A model generated the notes under the pieces. The model was not told where the DNA came from, did not search any database, and worked only from the letters and a program-made list of their open reading frames with translations. This document shows positions 30,622 through 39,510 of a stretch of 49,443 nt of DNA, in pieces. A program made the position numbers and the translations under genes. The stretch's first letter is position 1. Each line of letters begins with the position of its first letter. Source of the DNA: Nitrospira sp. (lineage in GTDB: Bacteria > Nitrospirota > Nitrospiria > Nitrospirales > Nitrospiraceae); contig JAFEBI010000013.1 of NCBI GenBank assembly GCA_018242725.1, positions 1-49,443 of the forward strand. Direction: 5' to 3'.

Positions 30622-32643
30622 TCACCGCCGTTTAATGATCTCCCTAAGTTCACCTGTGAGATCCTTCGGCAGTTGACTCATGACAGGGCATTTGCGTGTC
30701 TCAAGACCATCGAGAAGCGCTGCAGATCGCTTGAGTAAGAACGGGTCAATGTCACCAAATTCAAAGCGTTTTGCCCTCAGCACGGGCTTTTCTGATGCGG
30801 TTCCCCTATCATCCCACACCCACAACAACCCCTTTGTTATGTGGACGTCATTGCAGGCCAAGGGCACGAGTATCGACGCCAACTTGTTCTCGTAGTTGCT
30901 CAAGGTACCCGGATTGCCAAAAGGAGAAAAAGCACCACCAGGATCATAAATGGTCCCTTGGTGTACAACCGTCTGTAGGGAGTTTTTCTCGCTCCCTTGA
31001 ACCACCCGAGATCTGATTTGCTCTAACGTGCGTCGGTACCTATCCCAGGCCCCTGTCCAATAAGGGCGGTAGTGTGTAAGTTCTCTGATCAGAGCCTCGG
31101 CATCAGCACGTGGATCGGCAAATTTAATCCCCCGTAGATCCGCAAGTGATACGTCAGCCTCATCGAACTCTGTACCAAAGACCAGTGCTTCTCGAAGATC
31201 TGCTCCTTGAAGTTTTGCCTTGTGGAGGAGTGCGCCCTGCAGCTTCGCCCCGCGAAGATCTGCTCCCTGCAGATTTGCACCACTGAGATCCGCAGCTTGG
31301 AGATCTGCACCTCTTAAATCAGCAGCTCTAAGGTCTGTCGCCGCCAGGTCTGCTCCTCTAGCATCAATCCTCGCCAAAGCAGCTCCACGAAGAACTGCAA
31401 ATCGTGCCCTGACTCCTAGAAGCTTGGCTCCTCGCAGATCTGAGCCTAAGAAATTCGTCTCAGTCAGATCAGAGAAAAGTAGATCTGCTTGCAATAGATC
31501 CCCTTCCGAATAGTTTGCGAATGCGAAATCTGCCTCTCGCAGCTGGGCCGGAGAGTGTCCATAGCTATAATGGCCCTCTGGCTCGCGTTTTGTGAAAATG
31601 GCACCTCGCAGATCAGCACTCCGAAAAACGACACCCTGGAGGAAGGATTGGCTCAGATCTGCGTTCCAGAGGCGCGAGCGCCGAAAATTTGCATGTCGAA
31701 GGTCGCGCCGAGACATGTCCAGTCCTTGCACTTGGTGAAGCCATTTTGAATCAATGAGATCGCCTTGTTCATTATGACCAGATAGCATCTCCGGTGATAG
31801 CATTTTTGCAACGAGTGTTTTGTTGGACAATTCAAGAGTACGAGGAACGGATCTTATTGCAGTCTCAGGCCAATCACCCAGCCAAGAAGGAATTTCGCTT
31901 CGCAAAACAATCCACCAAGAAGGAATTCTCGGAGCGACTGCGATCTCGAATGCGAAAAGGATAACAAGAAAACTGCACAAAACGAACGACCCTCCACTAA
32001 ATACTTGCCGTCTTCTTAAAGTCCATCCTAAGCGCTCTGACCTATCAGTATTCAAAGGTTGAAGATAGTGTCTGAATAGCCAAAGACATAAGAGATCAAC
32101 ACAGACAACCCAACGCTGGCTGTTGGTGATCGCCCAGCGATGCGCAGGCAGAAATCTAACTTGCATCATTAGAAGAATTGAAACGGGGAGCGCATATACC
32201 GAAAGTAAATATGCGCTACCCAACGCGGTCCGGGAAACCCAGCTCTCATGGTTGCCAGTAAGCCATTGCGTTATCGGAAATATATCAAGCCGCAGCAACT
32301 CACGGCGCTTTTCCACCAGGTTCGTTGAAGACCATCTTAATTCATCATCGAGACCGCGAAGCTTTAAAGTCAGAAGCATCAAATGGACTAGGAGATTTCC
32401 ATGTAAGATGAACAAAAACCAAGGAACTACCAGATAAAAACTTGCGATTGGTACATTGACATTCAAGAGCGGCAGTGTAACGTCAGCATCCTGAAGCAGC
32501 TGCTCATGGGTTGTGGACCAGACGGTGATGCCAGTGTAGATCATGAATACGAGCAAGATGATGTAAGCCTTGCTCGCGGACCGAGAAGCGGTATTTGCAG
32601 CATCCAGCTGCGCGTCCACTAAACTCCCACTTGGTTTGGCCAT
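30622..32643 (-). CDS. Membrane protein with pentapeptide repeats
   Basis: A 673-residue protein. The N-terminal 230 residues hold about five membrane segments (AYIILLVFMIYTGITVW, IASFYLVVPWFLFILHG, SAYLLSVYALPVSILLMM, WVVCVDLLCLWLF, FVLCSFLVILFAFEIAV). Residues about 305-520 are pentapeptide repeats of the A(D/N)LxG type, for example LRGADLQAADLSGANLQGAD, which fold as a right-handed quadrilateral beta-helix. A C-terminal region of about 150 residues is unassigned (YRPYWTGAWDRYRRTLEQI). Base composition is visibly more A/T-rich than the flanking genes, suggesting acquisition by transfer. ATG 32643 is used; GTG 32649 is in frame. Neither has a clear ribosome-binding site. Function unknown. 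Confidence 0.82.
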   Translation of the reverse strand: MAKPSGSLVDAQLDAANTASRSASKAYIILLVFMIYTGITVWSTTHEQLLQDADVTLPLLNVNVPIASFYLVVPWFLFILHGNLLVHLMLLTLKLRGLDDELRWSSTNLVEKRRELLRLDIFPITQWLTGNHESWVSRTALGSAYLLSVYALPVSILLMMQVRFLPAHRWAITNSQRWVVCVDLLCLWLFRHYLQPLNTDRSERLGWTLRRRQVFSGGSFVLCSFLVILFAFEIAVAPRIPSWWIVLRSEIPSWLGDWPETAIRSVPRTLELSNKTLVAKMLSPEMLSGHNEQGDLIDSKWLHQVQGLDMSRRDLRHANFRRSRLWNADLSQSFLQGVVFRSADLRGAIFTKREPEGHYSYGHSPAQLREADFAFANYSEGDLLQADLLFSDLTETNFLGSDLRGAKLLGVRARFAVLRGAALARIDARGADLAATDLRAADLRGADLQAADLSGANLQGADLRGAKLQGALLHKAKLQGADLREALVFGTEFDEADVSLADLRGIKFADPRADAEALIRELTHYRPYWTGAWDRYRRTLEQIRSRVVQGSEKNSLQTVVHQGTIYDPGGAFSPFGNPGTLSNYENKLASILVPLACNDVHITKGLLWVWDDRGTASEKPVLRAKRFEFGDIDPFLLKRSAALLDGLETRKCPVMSQLPKDLTGELREIIKRR

Positions 32644-32735
32644 AGACACACAGATGAGCCAACTACTCCTTTATGAAGCAGCCCGTCTCCTTCATACGGA
32701 GTAATGAATTGGGTCGAAGTGTATGCTCCTCGGCG

Positions 32736-32749
32736 AATTGAAATCAATT
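32736..32749. promoter_or_regulatory. Palindrome upstream of the pentapeptide gene (possible operator)
   Basis: AATTGA-AA-TCAATT is a 14-base palindrome about 93 bases before the pentapeptide gene start. On the minus strand it overlaps TTGATT, a possible -35 that is followed 18 bases later by TACACT. The size suits a small dimeric repressor. The surrounding 32644-32825 gap holds nothing else recognisable. Confidence 0.3.
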
Positions 32750-32825
32750 TACCTACTTGCCATAGCTATTTTCCGTGTTGCTTACAGAGTGAAAAGTGGG
32801 TTGAGGAGCGCCAAATCGCAGCTAG

Positions 32826-33284
32826 CTACGCTTTTGATTTGATAGTCGATGAGGGTTCTGAACTGGTAGGCTGACTGTCTTCGTTATCTTCGGCAGGCTT
32901 TTCTTCTTCCGGCACGTCAAACCACTGTACCAACATCTCGTCCCACCAGGATTCGGTGACGTCCTCTCCTGGATCCGTTCCCAGAAAGGCCACGTCCTCT
33001 TGCTTGAGAGAGGCACCGACAAGCTGCGGTTGGAACTTCGCCCGATTGATGACTTCCTTCGTGGCGTAGCCACCGATGATCCAGGAGTCCGGATCGGCCC
33101 GGCGGGATTTATACGCTTTGAGGTCGTGCTTCAGGTACATGAAGATCTGCTGCTGGATCGGATCCGTCACGCCGGACTGCGGCAAGCTCAAGGTCTTCTC
33201 GATGCGCTTGCGCCAATGCCGATCGTCGTAGCGCGACGTGATCAGCTGCAGCATCTGCTTTCCGAGAATGGCATCAAGCGGCAT
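32826..33284 (-). CDS. Hypothetical protein
   Basis: A 152-residue soluble protein that I do not recognise. The N-terminal 115 residues are mixed helix with many charged residues and aromatics (YDDRHWRKRIEKTLSL, LKHDLKAYKSRRADPDSWII, ESWWDEMLVQWF). The last 30 residues are a Glu/Pro/Ser-rich disordered tail. It has neither a signal peptide nor a membrane segment. It lies 21 bases downstream of the PEBP-family gene on the same strand, so it may be transcribed with it. Codon use is like the core genome. Confidence 0.65.
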   Translation of the reverse strand: MPLDAILGKQMLQLITSRYDDRHWRKRIEKTLSLPQSGVTDPIQQQIFMYLKHDLKAYKSRRADPDSWIIGGYATKEVINRAKFQPQLVGASLKQEDVAFLGTDPGEDVTESWWDEMLVQWFDVPEEEKPAEDNEDSQPTSSEPSSTIKSKA

Positions 33285-33305
33285 GGCGTGTACTCTGACT
33301 TGTCC

Positions 33306-33881
33306 TTACTTGCGGCTATACAAGCCGGTGAACGACGCCTTGGCCAGAGTATTCTGGTTGAGATAGAACCCGACCATGGCCGCAGGAGTCGCGGGCTTCA
33401 ACGACAGATGCTCCACCTTCAACGCGTGGATCGTGAAAATATAGCGATGCGGTTTGTGGCCTACAGGCGGACAGGGCCCCCCGTACCCCGGTTCACCGAA
33501 ATCCGTCATACTTTGCACGCTGCCTTGGGGAGCACCGGGACCGCCGGGCCTTCCGGCATCCGCAGCCAGTGCCGAAATGTCTTCAGGGATGTTGTAGATG
33601 ACCCAGTGCCACCAGCCGCTGCCGGTCGGCGCATCCGGATCATAGACCGTCACGGCAAAGCTCTTCGTTCCCTTCGGGGCATTCGCCCACCGTAGCTCCG
33701 GAGACACATTATTTCCGGTACAGCCGAACCCGTCGAAGACATGGGTCTTGCTGATCGTGCCGGCCGGCTTGATGGTCGGACTCGTAAGCTGAAATTCCGC
33801 AGCAGTACTGATTCCTGGAATCAAGGCAATGGCCACTAGTGCGCCACGCCATAGTGATTTCTTCACGTGTTCCCTCTTCAT
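33306..33881 (-). CDS. YbhB/YbcL-family (PEBP) secreted protein
   Basis: A 191-residue phosphatidylethanolamine-binding-protein-like protein. A Sec signal peptide (MKREHVKKSLWRGALVAIAL, ending near STAA) exports it to the periplasm. Family motifs: DGFGCTGNNVSPELRW, TVYDPDAPTGSGWWHWVIYN (ligand-site DPDAP and HW), DFGEPGYGGPCPPVGHKPH and YIFTIHALKV. Bacterial YbhB/YbcL proteins bind small ligands; the ligand is unknown. ATG 33881 is chosen because it begins at the signal peptide and has AGGGA upstream; the longer frame to 34043 overlaps the dienelactone hydrolase gene. It lies 52 bases after that gene, probably in one unit. Confidence 0.9.
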   Translation of the reverse strand: MKREHVKKSLWRGALVAIALIPGISTAAEFQLTSPTIKPAGTISKTHVFDGFGCTGNNVSPELRWANAPKGTKSFAVTVYDPDAPTGSGWWHWVIYNIPEDISALAADAGRPGGPGAPQGSVQSMTDFGEPGYGGPCPPVGHKPHRYIFTIHALKVEHLSLKPATPAAMVGFYLNQNTLAKASFTGLYSRK

Positions 33882-33933
33882 CTGAAATAATTCCCTGAGC
33901 ACGACATTCCGTCGAACATGCATAAGTAAGAAG

Positions 33934-34638
33934 TCAGCCGAGATGCTGCTTAAAGAAGGCCTTGGTTCTCGCCCATGCGTCCTTTGCCGCTTCTGGCCGA
34001 TACACCGATGGATCCGTGTCTCGGAAGAACGCATGAGGGGCACCGGGATAGGTTTTGATCTCTCCGGCTTTGTTGTACTTTTTCAACGCCGCCGCCAACC
34101 GCTGAACATCTGCCTTCGTAATCCAGCCGTCATCCTCGCCATAAAAATACATCACAGGGCAGGCCAGCTTCTGAATCGGTGTATCAGGGTTCGGCACCTG
34201 ACCATAGAACGGGACCGCTGCTTTGATTTCTGAATTCACACAGGACAACATCAGCGCGTACGAACCACCCATGCAAAAACCGGTGATGCCGATCTTGGTC
34301 GCATCAACTTCCGGGACCGACTTGAGATAGGCCACCGTGGCATTCAGATCAGCGAGGCCATCTTCTTGTTTCAGTGTGTTCATAAGCTTGCCGGCCTCAC
34401 CGGCATCCGTGGTCAACGCATGCCCAAGACGTGAGTAGAGGTCAGGAGCAATAGCCACATAGCCTTCCACCGCATAGCGTCTCGCGATATCTTTTATGTG
34501 AGCCGTGAGTCCCCACCACTCTTGGACGATGATAACGGTCGGACGTGTATCCTTCGTCTGCGGAGCCGCCACGAAGGCCTTCATATCCACTTTTCCGCTC
34601 TGATATTGAACGATGGTTTCTCGAATCGATTCAGTCAT
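33934..34638 (-). CDS. Dienelactone hydrolase family protein
   Basis: A 234-residue alpha/beta hydrolase of the dienelactone hydrolase family. The triad is visible: Cys nucleophile in GITGFCMGGSYAL, Asp in FYGEDDGWI and His in GAPHAFF. RPTVIIVQEWWGLTAHIKDI is the family N-terminal signature with the active-site Glu and Trp. There is no signal peptide. Members hydrolyse lactones, esters or amides; no aromatic-degradation genes are nearby, so carboxymethylenebutenolidase activity is not implied. ATG 34638 gives a normal length. It leads a minus-strand set with the PEBP protein and the 33284 hypothetical. Confidence 0.92.
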   Translation of the reverse strand: MTESIRETIVQYQSGKVDMKAFVAAPQTKDTRPTVIIVQEWWGLTAHIKDIARRYAVEGYVAIAPDLYSRLGHALTTDAGEAGKLMNTLKQEDGLADLNATVAYLKSVPEVDATKIGITGFCMGGSYALMLSCVNSEIKAAVPFYGQVPNPDTPIQKLACPVMYFYGEDDGWITKADVQRLAAALKKYNKAGEIKTYPGAPHAFFRDTDPSVYRPEAAKDAWARTKAFFKQHLG

Positions 34639-34702
34639 GGGCTACCTCTGCGCGCGGAGTGCTGAGTACTCGAATTCGAACATCTCCGGATTCAGCACTG
34701 CT

Positions 34703-36079
34703 TCAATTCCCCGCCACCATCATTTCGGCAATCTTGACGGTCGGGCTGGCGATCCGACCTCGAAAGACCAGATCGCTTCCAACCACGTCGATGTCTTTCA
34801 ACATCTGTTTCAGATTTCCGGCAATGGTGATTTCTTCAACCGGGTAAGCCAGCTCTCCGTTCTCAATCCAGAACCCGCAGGCTCCGCGCGAGTAATCGCC
34901 CGTCACCATATTAATGCCGAACCCGATCAGCTCCGTCACAAAGAGGCCTTCTTGAATGGACCCAATGATCTCTTGCTGACTCTTCACTCCAGGGACCAGA
35001 TAAAAATTGGTGGGACCAACGGAGGGACTCTCCCCCACACTCCGTGAGGCATTGCCCGTCGAGGGTAAACCCAACTTCTTGCCCGAATAGGTATCGAGTA
35101 AATAGCTCTTTAACACCCCTCGCTCGACGATGATGTTCTTGCGTGTCGCCAACCCCTCACCATCGAACGGACGTGACCCAAAACCGCCGACCATACGGCC
35201 ATCGTCGTAGATGGTCATCACATCGGACGCGATCATCCGGCCCAGTTGATCAAGTAGAAATGACGCGCGCTTGTAGAGTCCATAGCCGGAGACCGCGCTG
35301 CAGAGATTTGCCAGGAGGCTGCCAGCCGTCTCTTGATCGAACACTACCGGCACACGTTTCGTCGCCACCTTGCGCGCGCCCAATCGGCGAATCGCACGAC
35401 GCGCCGCTTCCTGTCCGATCGATTCCGCGGACGCCAGTCGAGCAAACTTTCGCTGAACCTCATACCATGCGTCCCGCTGCATGCCACCGGTCGCAGACTC
35501 GGTCGCAATCGGGGACACAGAGAGGGAAAAGTTCGAGCTTTTGTATGACCCCACGAATCCATGACTATTGGCCAGCACGACTCGGCCCGATGAGGAATCA
35601 AATTCCGCGCCTTCGGAGTTCGTCACCCGGGAATCTGTCGCGAAGGCAGCAGCCTCTCCACGCTTAGCCCAATCGATCTGTGTGTCCGTATCGAGTACCG
35701 TGTCATCATAGAGATCAAGATCGGGCTGCTCAGCAGCCATGTGCCCAGCATCCGGCAGTCCCGAGACATCGTCTTCGACGACGGCACCGGCCAAGGTGCA
35801 GGTGTCGGCGACAAGCCGATCAAGAGAAGCCCGTGAGAAATCAGACGTGGACGTGGTGGCGGACCGCTTCCCGATGAAGACGCGTAAGCCCAAACGCTTC
35901 TCCCTCGCTTTGGTCAGTCGGTCAACCGTCCCGACTCGTACCTGAACCGAAAAGGTTTCCCCGTCGGCCACGACAATATCCGCTTCGGTCGCCCCACAAG
36001 CCTTCGCGTGAGCCAACACATCGGCCGCCAACTGCGTATAGCCGTTGGCACTATTTGACGTAGTCATTTTCCCAAGCAT
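34703..36079 (-). CDS. tldE: TldE/PmbA metalloprotease-like subunit
   Basis: A 458-residue protein forming with TldD a heterodimeric protease that trims modified peptides such as microcin B17. TldE lacks the His-Glu metal site and acts as partner, as here (VPVVFDQETAGSLLANLCSA takes the place of the HExxxH region). Other family stretches: EKRLGLRVFIGKRSATTSTS, GEGLATRKNIIVERGVLKSY, LDTYSGKKLGLPSTGNASRS and VTELIGFGINMVTGDYSRGA. ATG 36079 has GAAGAAGAG upstream; ATG 36067 is an alternative. tldD lies upstream, with 80 bases between. No candidate peptide precursor was recognised beside the pair. Confidence 0.93.
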   Translation of the reverse strand: MLGKMTTSNSANGYTQLAADVLAHAKACGATEADIVVADGETFSVQVRVGTVDRLTKAREKRLGLRVFIGKRSATTSTSDFSRASLDRLVADTCTLAGAVVEDDVSGLPDAGHMAAEQPDLDLYDDTVLDTDTQIDWAKRGEAAAFATDSRVTNSEGAEFDSSSGRVVLANSHGFVGSYKSSNFSLSVSPIATESATGGMQRDAWYEVQRKFARLASAESIGQEAARRAIRRLGARKVATKRVPVVFDQETAGSLLANLCSAVSGYGLYKRASFLLDQLGRMIASDVMTIYDDGRMVGGFGSRPFDGEGLATRKNIIVERGVLKSYLLDTYSGKKLGLPSTGNASRSVGESPSVGPTNFYLVPGVKSQQEIIGSIQEGLFVTELIGFGINMVTGDYSRGACGFWIENGELAYPVEEITIAGNLKQMLKDIDVVGSDLVFRGRIASPTVKIAEMMVAGN

Positions 36080-36159
36080 CACACTCTTCTTCCCAAAATT
36101 TATCCGTCAACTACATCCTGACCGATTGTGAGGACGCGCAGTTGGCATGAGCCGATTGG

Positions 36160-37590
36160 TTATCGCTGTGTACCACCGACTGTAATTTCGTCCACCTTGA
36201 TGGTCGGTAAGCCGACCCCGACCGGTACCGATTGGCCGTCCTTCCCGCACGTCCCAATCCCGTTATCGAGCTTGAGGTCGTGCCCCACCATTGATACCTT
36301 TGTCAAAATTTCCGGGCCATTGCCGATCAGCGTCGCCCCCTTCACCGGCTTGGTAATCTGCCCGTCCTCGATGAGATAGGCTTCACTGGCGGAAAAAACA
36401 AACTTCCCGTTCGTGATATCGACCTGTCCCCCACCAAACGACACCGCATAGAGCCCCTTTTTGACGGATCGAATAATGTCGTGCGGATCAGACTCCCCGG
36501 CCAGCATGAACGTATTCGTCATGCGCGGGAGCACCACACTTTGATAATTCTCGCGTCGTCCGTTGCCGGTGAGGGGAATCCCCATGAGGCGTGCATTGAG
36601 CTTGTCCGTGATATAGCCACGGAGGATGCCCTTCTCGATGAGCGTCGTACAGCCCGTCGGTGTCCCTTCATCATCCATATTCAGGGAGCCACGCCGAAAG
36701 GGAAGGGTGCCGTCATCCACGATCGTGCAGACATCCGACGCAACCCTCTTGCCGATCAGGCTGGAAAACGCGGAGGTCTTCTTTCGATTGAAATCGGCTT
36801 CGAGCCCATGTCCGATCGCTTCATGGAGCAAAATCCCGGGCCACCCACCGGCCAACACGACCGGCATCACTCCGGCCGGCGCGTCAACGGCGGATAAATT
36901 GAGAATCGCTTCCCGCGCGGCTTCCCTGGCATAACTTAAATGACGACTCTCTTCACGATAATAGGCAAAGGCAACCCGACCGCCGCCGCCGAAACTTCCG
37001 ACCTGGCGATTGCCTTGATCTTCAGCGATACACGTAATCTGCAGCCGTGACAACGGCTGGATATCACCGACGAGTGTCCCTTCCGAGGTCGCCACCACCA
37101 CGACCTTGTATTCCGTATTAAACGAAGCCATCACGTTCTTGATCCGGGGATCATACCGCCTGGCCTCAGCATCGATTTCGTTCAAGAGCGCGACGCGCTC
37201 GGCTGTCGCCACCTCGGCCTTTGCCCTCTCGATCGGATAGAGATCACGGGTGGGGCGTCGCTGTGTGGGCACCGGAACGCTGGAATGCCCTTTGGGAGAA
37301 TTGGCGATATACCGGGCCGTGTCGGCGGCAACTTCAAGATCCCGCTTGGTCAACTCATCCGAATAAGCAAAGCCGGTCTTTTCTCCCGCAGTGGCCCGGA
37401 CCCCAACCCCCTGTGACACACTCTTGGCCGCCCGTTTGACGATGCCTTCTTCCATCGAGACGGATTCGGACGTCCGAGATTCGAAATAGAGATCCGCGTA
37501 CTCAACGTCCCGAACCTTCACGCGATCCAGTGCTTGCTGCGCCTCGATCTCCGTGACACCGAACGTCGTCAGTTGAACCGGCTCCGGCAT
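36160..37590 (-). CDS. tldD: TldD metalloprotease subunit
   Basis: A 476-residue catalytic subunit of the TldD-TldE protease. The zinc-site motif HEAIGHGLEAD places His256, Glu257 and His261 at the active centre, and the third ligand Cys lies in GIGTCGKDGQSVPVGVG near the C-terminus. SMEEGIVKRAAKSVSQGVGV, VVATSEGTLVGDI and LIEDGQITKPVKGATLIGNG are further family blocks. Length is standard, and MPEPVQL begins just upstream of the conserved fold. It is cytoplasmic and is the first gene of the tldD-tldE pair. It is divergent from uppS. Substrate unknown here; the family is often needed for small-peptide maturation or turnover. Confidence 0.95.
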   Translation of the reverse strand: MPEPVQLTTFGVTEIEAQQALDRVKVRDVEYADLYFESRTSESVSMEEGIVKRAAKSVSQGVGVRATAGEKTGFAYSDELTKRDLEVAADTARYIANSPKGHSSVPVPTQRRPTRDLYPIERAKAEVATAERVALLNEIDAEARRYDPRIKNVMASFNTEYKVVVVATSEGTLVGDIQPLSRLQITCIAEDQGNRQVGSFGGGGRVAFAYYREESRHLSYAREAAREAILNLSAVDAPAGVMPVVLAGGWPGILLHEAIGHGLEADFNRKKTSAFSSLIGKRVASDVCTIVDDGTLPFRRGSLNMDDEGTPTGCTTLIEKGILRGYITDKLNARLMGIPLTGNGRRENYQSVVLPRMTNTFMLAGESDPHDIIRSVKKGLYAVSFGGGQVDITNGKFVFSASEAYLIEDGQITKPVKGATLIGNGPEILTKVSMVGHDLKLDNGIGTCGKDGQSVPVGVGLPTIKVDEITVGGTQR

Positions 37591-37711
37591 ACAGGCCTCT
37601 TTGTTTCTTCGTCAGGACCGACAAGATTGGGAGTATAGCCCATTCGTTTCTGACCACGCAATGCAACAATCGGTCAAACCTCGTATTTCATAGTATTTCC
37701 CAGGAGATCGT

Positions 37712-37740
37712 TTGACATTCCAGGTTCTCGTCAGTAGACT
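37712..37740 (+). promoter_or_regulatory. Strong sigma70-type promoter of the uppS-cdsA-dxr-rseP cluster
   Basis: TTGACA (37712-37717), a 17-base spacer and TAGACT (37735-37740). The transcription start would be near 37747. This rules out in-frame starts before that point and supports ATG 37763 or 37796 for uppS. It is the best promoter in the window. Confidence 0.7.
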
Positions 37741-37795
37741 CTGCACACGATTCTGCCTACGCATGACGACCACCATACGCTCACTCAGGACACTT

Positions 37796-38581
37796 ATGAC
37801 TCGCAATCCCACCGGAGATCTCGACCACCTGCCTGAAAGCGAATTGAGTGCCAAGTTGGAAGCGGATCTGTTGCCTAAACATGTGGCTGTCATCATGGAC
37901 GGTAATGGACGCTGGGCGGAACTGCGCGGACTCCCTCGCATCGCCGGCCATCGTGAAGGCATCAACTCCGTCCGAGAGATGATCACACTCTGCCTGGAGC
38001 TCGGCATCCAGGCCCTGACCATTTATGCTTTTTCTCAGGAGAATTGGAATCGTCCGACTCAAGAAATCAGCGCATTGATGGGACTCTTGGAACATTACCT
38101 CTCCACGGAGCGGGCAAGTCTCATCGAGCAAGGTGTCCGTTTTCGAGCCGTTGGACGTCACGAGTTGCTTCCCCCTTCTGCTCAGCATTGGGTTCGCACG
38201 ACTGAGAAAGAAACAGCCCATCTTGAAAAACTGGTCCTGACCGTCGCGCTCAGCTATGGAGGGCGCGCGGAAATCGTCGATGCGGTGAAGGCGTTGGTGC
38301 GAGACGTGCAAGCTGGGACCATTCAGGCCGAGCTGATCGATGAACCCACGGTTCAACGACACCTCTCGACCCATCCGCTCCCCGACCCGGATCTCCTAAT
38401 CCGGACAAGCGGAGAAGCCAGGATCAGCAATTTTCTCCTCTGGCAGCTGGCGTACACCGAGCTCTGTTTTACCCCGACACTGTGGCCTGATTTTCGGCGA
38501 CGAGAGTTTCTTCTCGCGCTGATCGAGTACCAACGCCGGGAACGTCGATTCGGCAGAGTGCTCAGTACCGTGCCATCATAA
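37796..38581 (+). CDS. uppS: Undecaprenyl diphosphate synthase
   Basis: A 261-residue cis-prenyltransferase that extends farnesyl diphosphate to undecaprenyl diphosphate, the lipid carrier for peptidoglycan and O-antigen. The catalytic Asp35 lies in HVAVIMDGNGRWAELRGLPR. IYAFSQENWNRP, LTVALSYGGRAEIVDA and the terminal PDLLIRTSGEARISNFLLWQ with ELCFTPTLWPDF complete the family pattern. ATG 37796 has AGGA upstream; ATG 37763 is an in-frame alternative that would add 11 residues. It is membrane-associated. First gene of the cluster, followed after 57 bases by cdsA. Confidence 0.96.
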   Translation: MTRNPTGDLDHLPESELSAKLEADLLPKHVAVIMDGNGRWAELRGLPRIAGHREGINSVREMITLCLELGIQALTIYAFSQENWNRPTQEISALMGLLEHYLSTERASLIEQGVRFRAVGRHELLPPSAQHWVRTTEKETAHLEKLVLTVALSYGGRAEIVDAVKALVRDVQAGTIQAELIDEPTVQRHLSTHPLPDPDLLIRTSGEARISNFLLWQLAYTELCFTPTLWPDFRRREFLLALIEYQRRERRFGRVLSTVPS

Positions 38582-38638
38582 TAAATCCTTGTGGGATACC
38601 TTCTCGTTCCAGACGCTATCGTCCACCAATCGAGATCT

Positions 38639-39481
38639 GTGACCACTTCACCTGCACCGACGCGACACTTTGATCTCCGGCGGCTCTATACCGCCGCAGC
38701 GTTGATTCCAGCCGTCTACCTCATCATCGTTCACCTTGCACCATGGGCCCTCACGCTCCTCCTGATCGCCGTCGGCTCGATCGCCCTGCTCGAGCTGTAT
38801 CGTCTCAGCTTCCAATCACGGTTGAATTATGCTCTCGTCGGCGTCGGGTTGGCTGTCTTTGTTCTGACCGTCGCCCAGTCACATCTGTCACTGCCCCTTC
38901 CAGAGTTACTGCTCGGAGGTGCATTCGCATTGGTCCTCACCGCTCTGGTTGTCGACGCTTCATCGGCGTACCGATGGAAGGACCCGCTTCTCGCCCTATT
39001 CGGCGTTCTCTATGTGGGTATCCCCTTGAGTACGGTCGTGTCGGCTCGCAGTCTACCCTCGGGAGCCTTCCTGGTCTTGTTCCTTGCGGTCGTGACCTGG
39101 GCATCAGATGCCGGCGCCTACTACGCCGGGACCTTGTGGGGCAAACATCCACTCATGCCTTCCATCAGTCCGAAGAAGACCTATGAAGGACTGCTCGGTG
39201 GACTTGTTGGAGCCGTTGCAGCTGCGCTCTTGGCACAACTGTGGTTCGCCTCTGAACTTTCATGGACCGACGCCGTCGCGCTCGGTATCCTCCTGACCCT
39301 CACAGGCCTGGTCGGAGACCTTTTTGAATCGGCGATTAAACGCCGAGCCGGCGTCAAAGACTCCGGGGGAATTCTACCGGGGCATGGCGGAATGCTCGAC
39401 CGCATCGATAGTCTCTTGTTCACAGCTCCCACTTTTTACTACTATGTCGTGTACGTTCGAGGCTTGTTGCCGACTCTATAG
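38639..39481 (+). CDS. cdsA: Phosphatidate cytidylyltransferase (CDP-diglyceride synthase)
   Basis: A 280-residue polytopic membrane enzyme that makes CDP-diacylglycerol from phosphatidate and CTP, the branch point of phospholipid synthesis. About eight membrane segments are visible. The catalytic signature is split as usual: ASDAGAYYAGTLWGKHPL with SPKKTYEG, then GDLFESAIKRRAGVKDSG and GHGGMLDRIDSLLF (metal-binding Asp residues). GTG 38639 is chosen because it gives a short cytoplasmic N-terminus before the first membrane helix; GTG 38591 in the same frame would add 16 residues. It sits between uppS and dxr as in many bacteria. Confidence 0.94.
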   Translation: MTTSPAPTRHFDLRRLYTAAALIPAVYLIIVHLAPWALTLLLIAVGSIALLELYRLSFQSRLNYALVGVGLAVFVLTVAQSHLSLPLPELLLGGAFALVLTALVVDASSAYRWKDPLLALFGVLYVGIPLSTVVSARSLPSGAFLVLFLAVVTWASDAGAYYAGTLWGKHPLMPSISPKKTYEGLLGGLVGAVAAALLAQLWFASELSWTDAVALGILLTLTGLVGDLFESAIKRRAGVKDSGGILPGHGGMLDRIDSLLFTAPTFYYYVVYVRGLLPTL

Positions 39482-39510
39482 CCCTCTACTCAGAGATGGG
39501 AGGAGATGAC

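Noticed and set aside
31190..31520. Repeated GATCTGC-containing DNA units, possibly a CRISPR or direct-repeat array
   Set aside because: They are the codons of the pentapeptide repeats inside a long open frame; spacing is 15 bases, and there are no unique spacers.
34703..37590. Peptide natural-product cluster around tldD-tldE
   Set aside because: No precursor peptide, maturase or exporter was found next to the pair; tldD/tldE are also widespread housekeeping genes.
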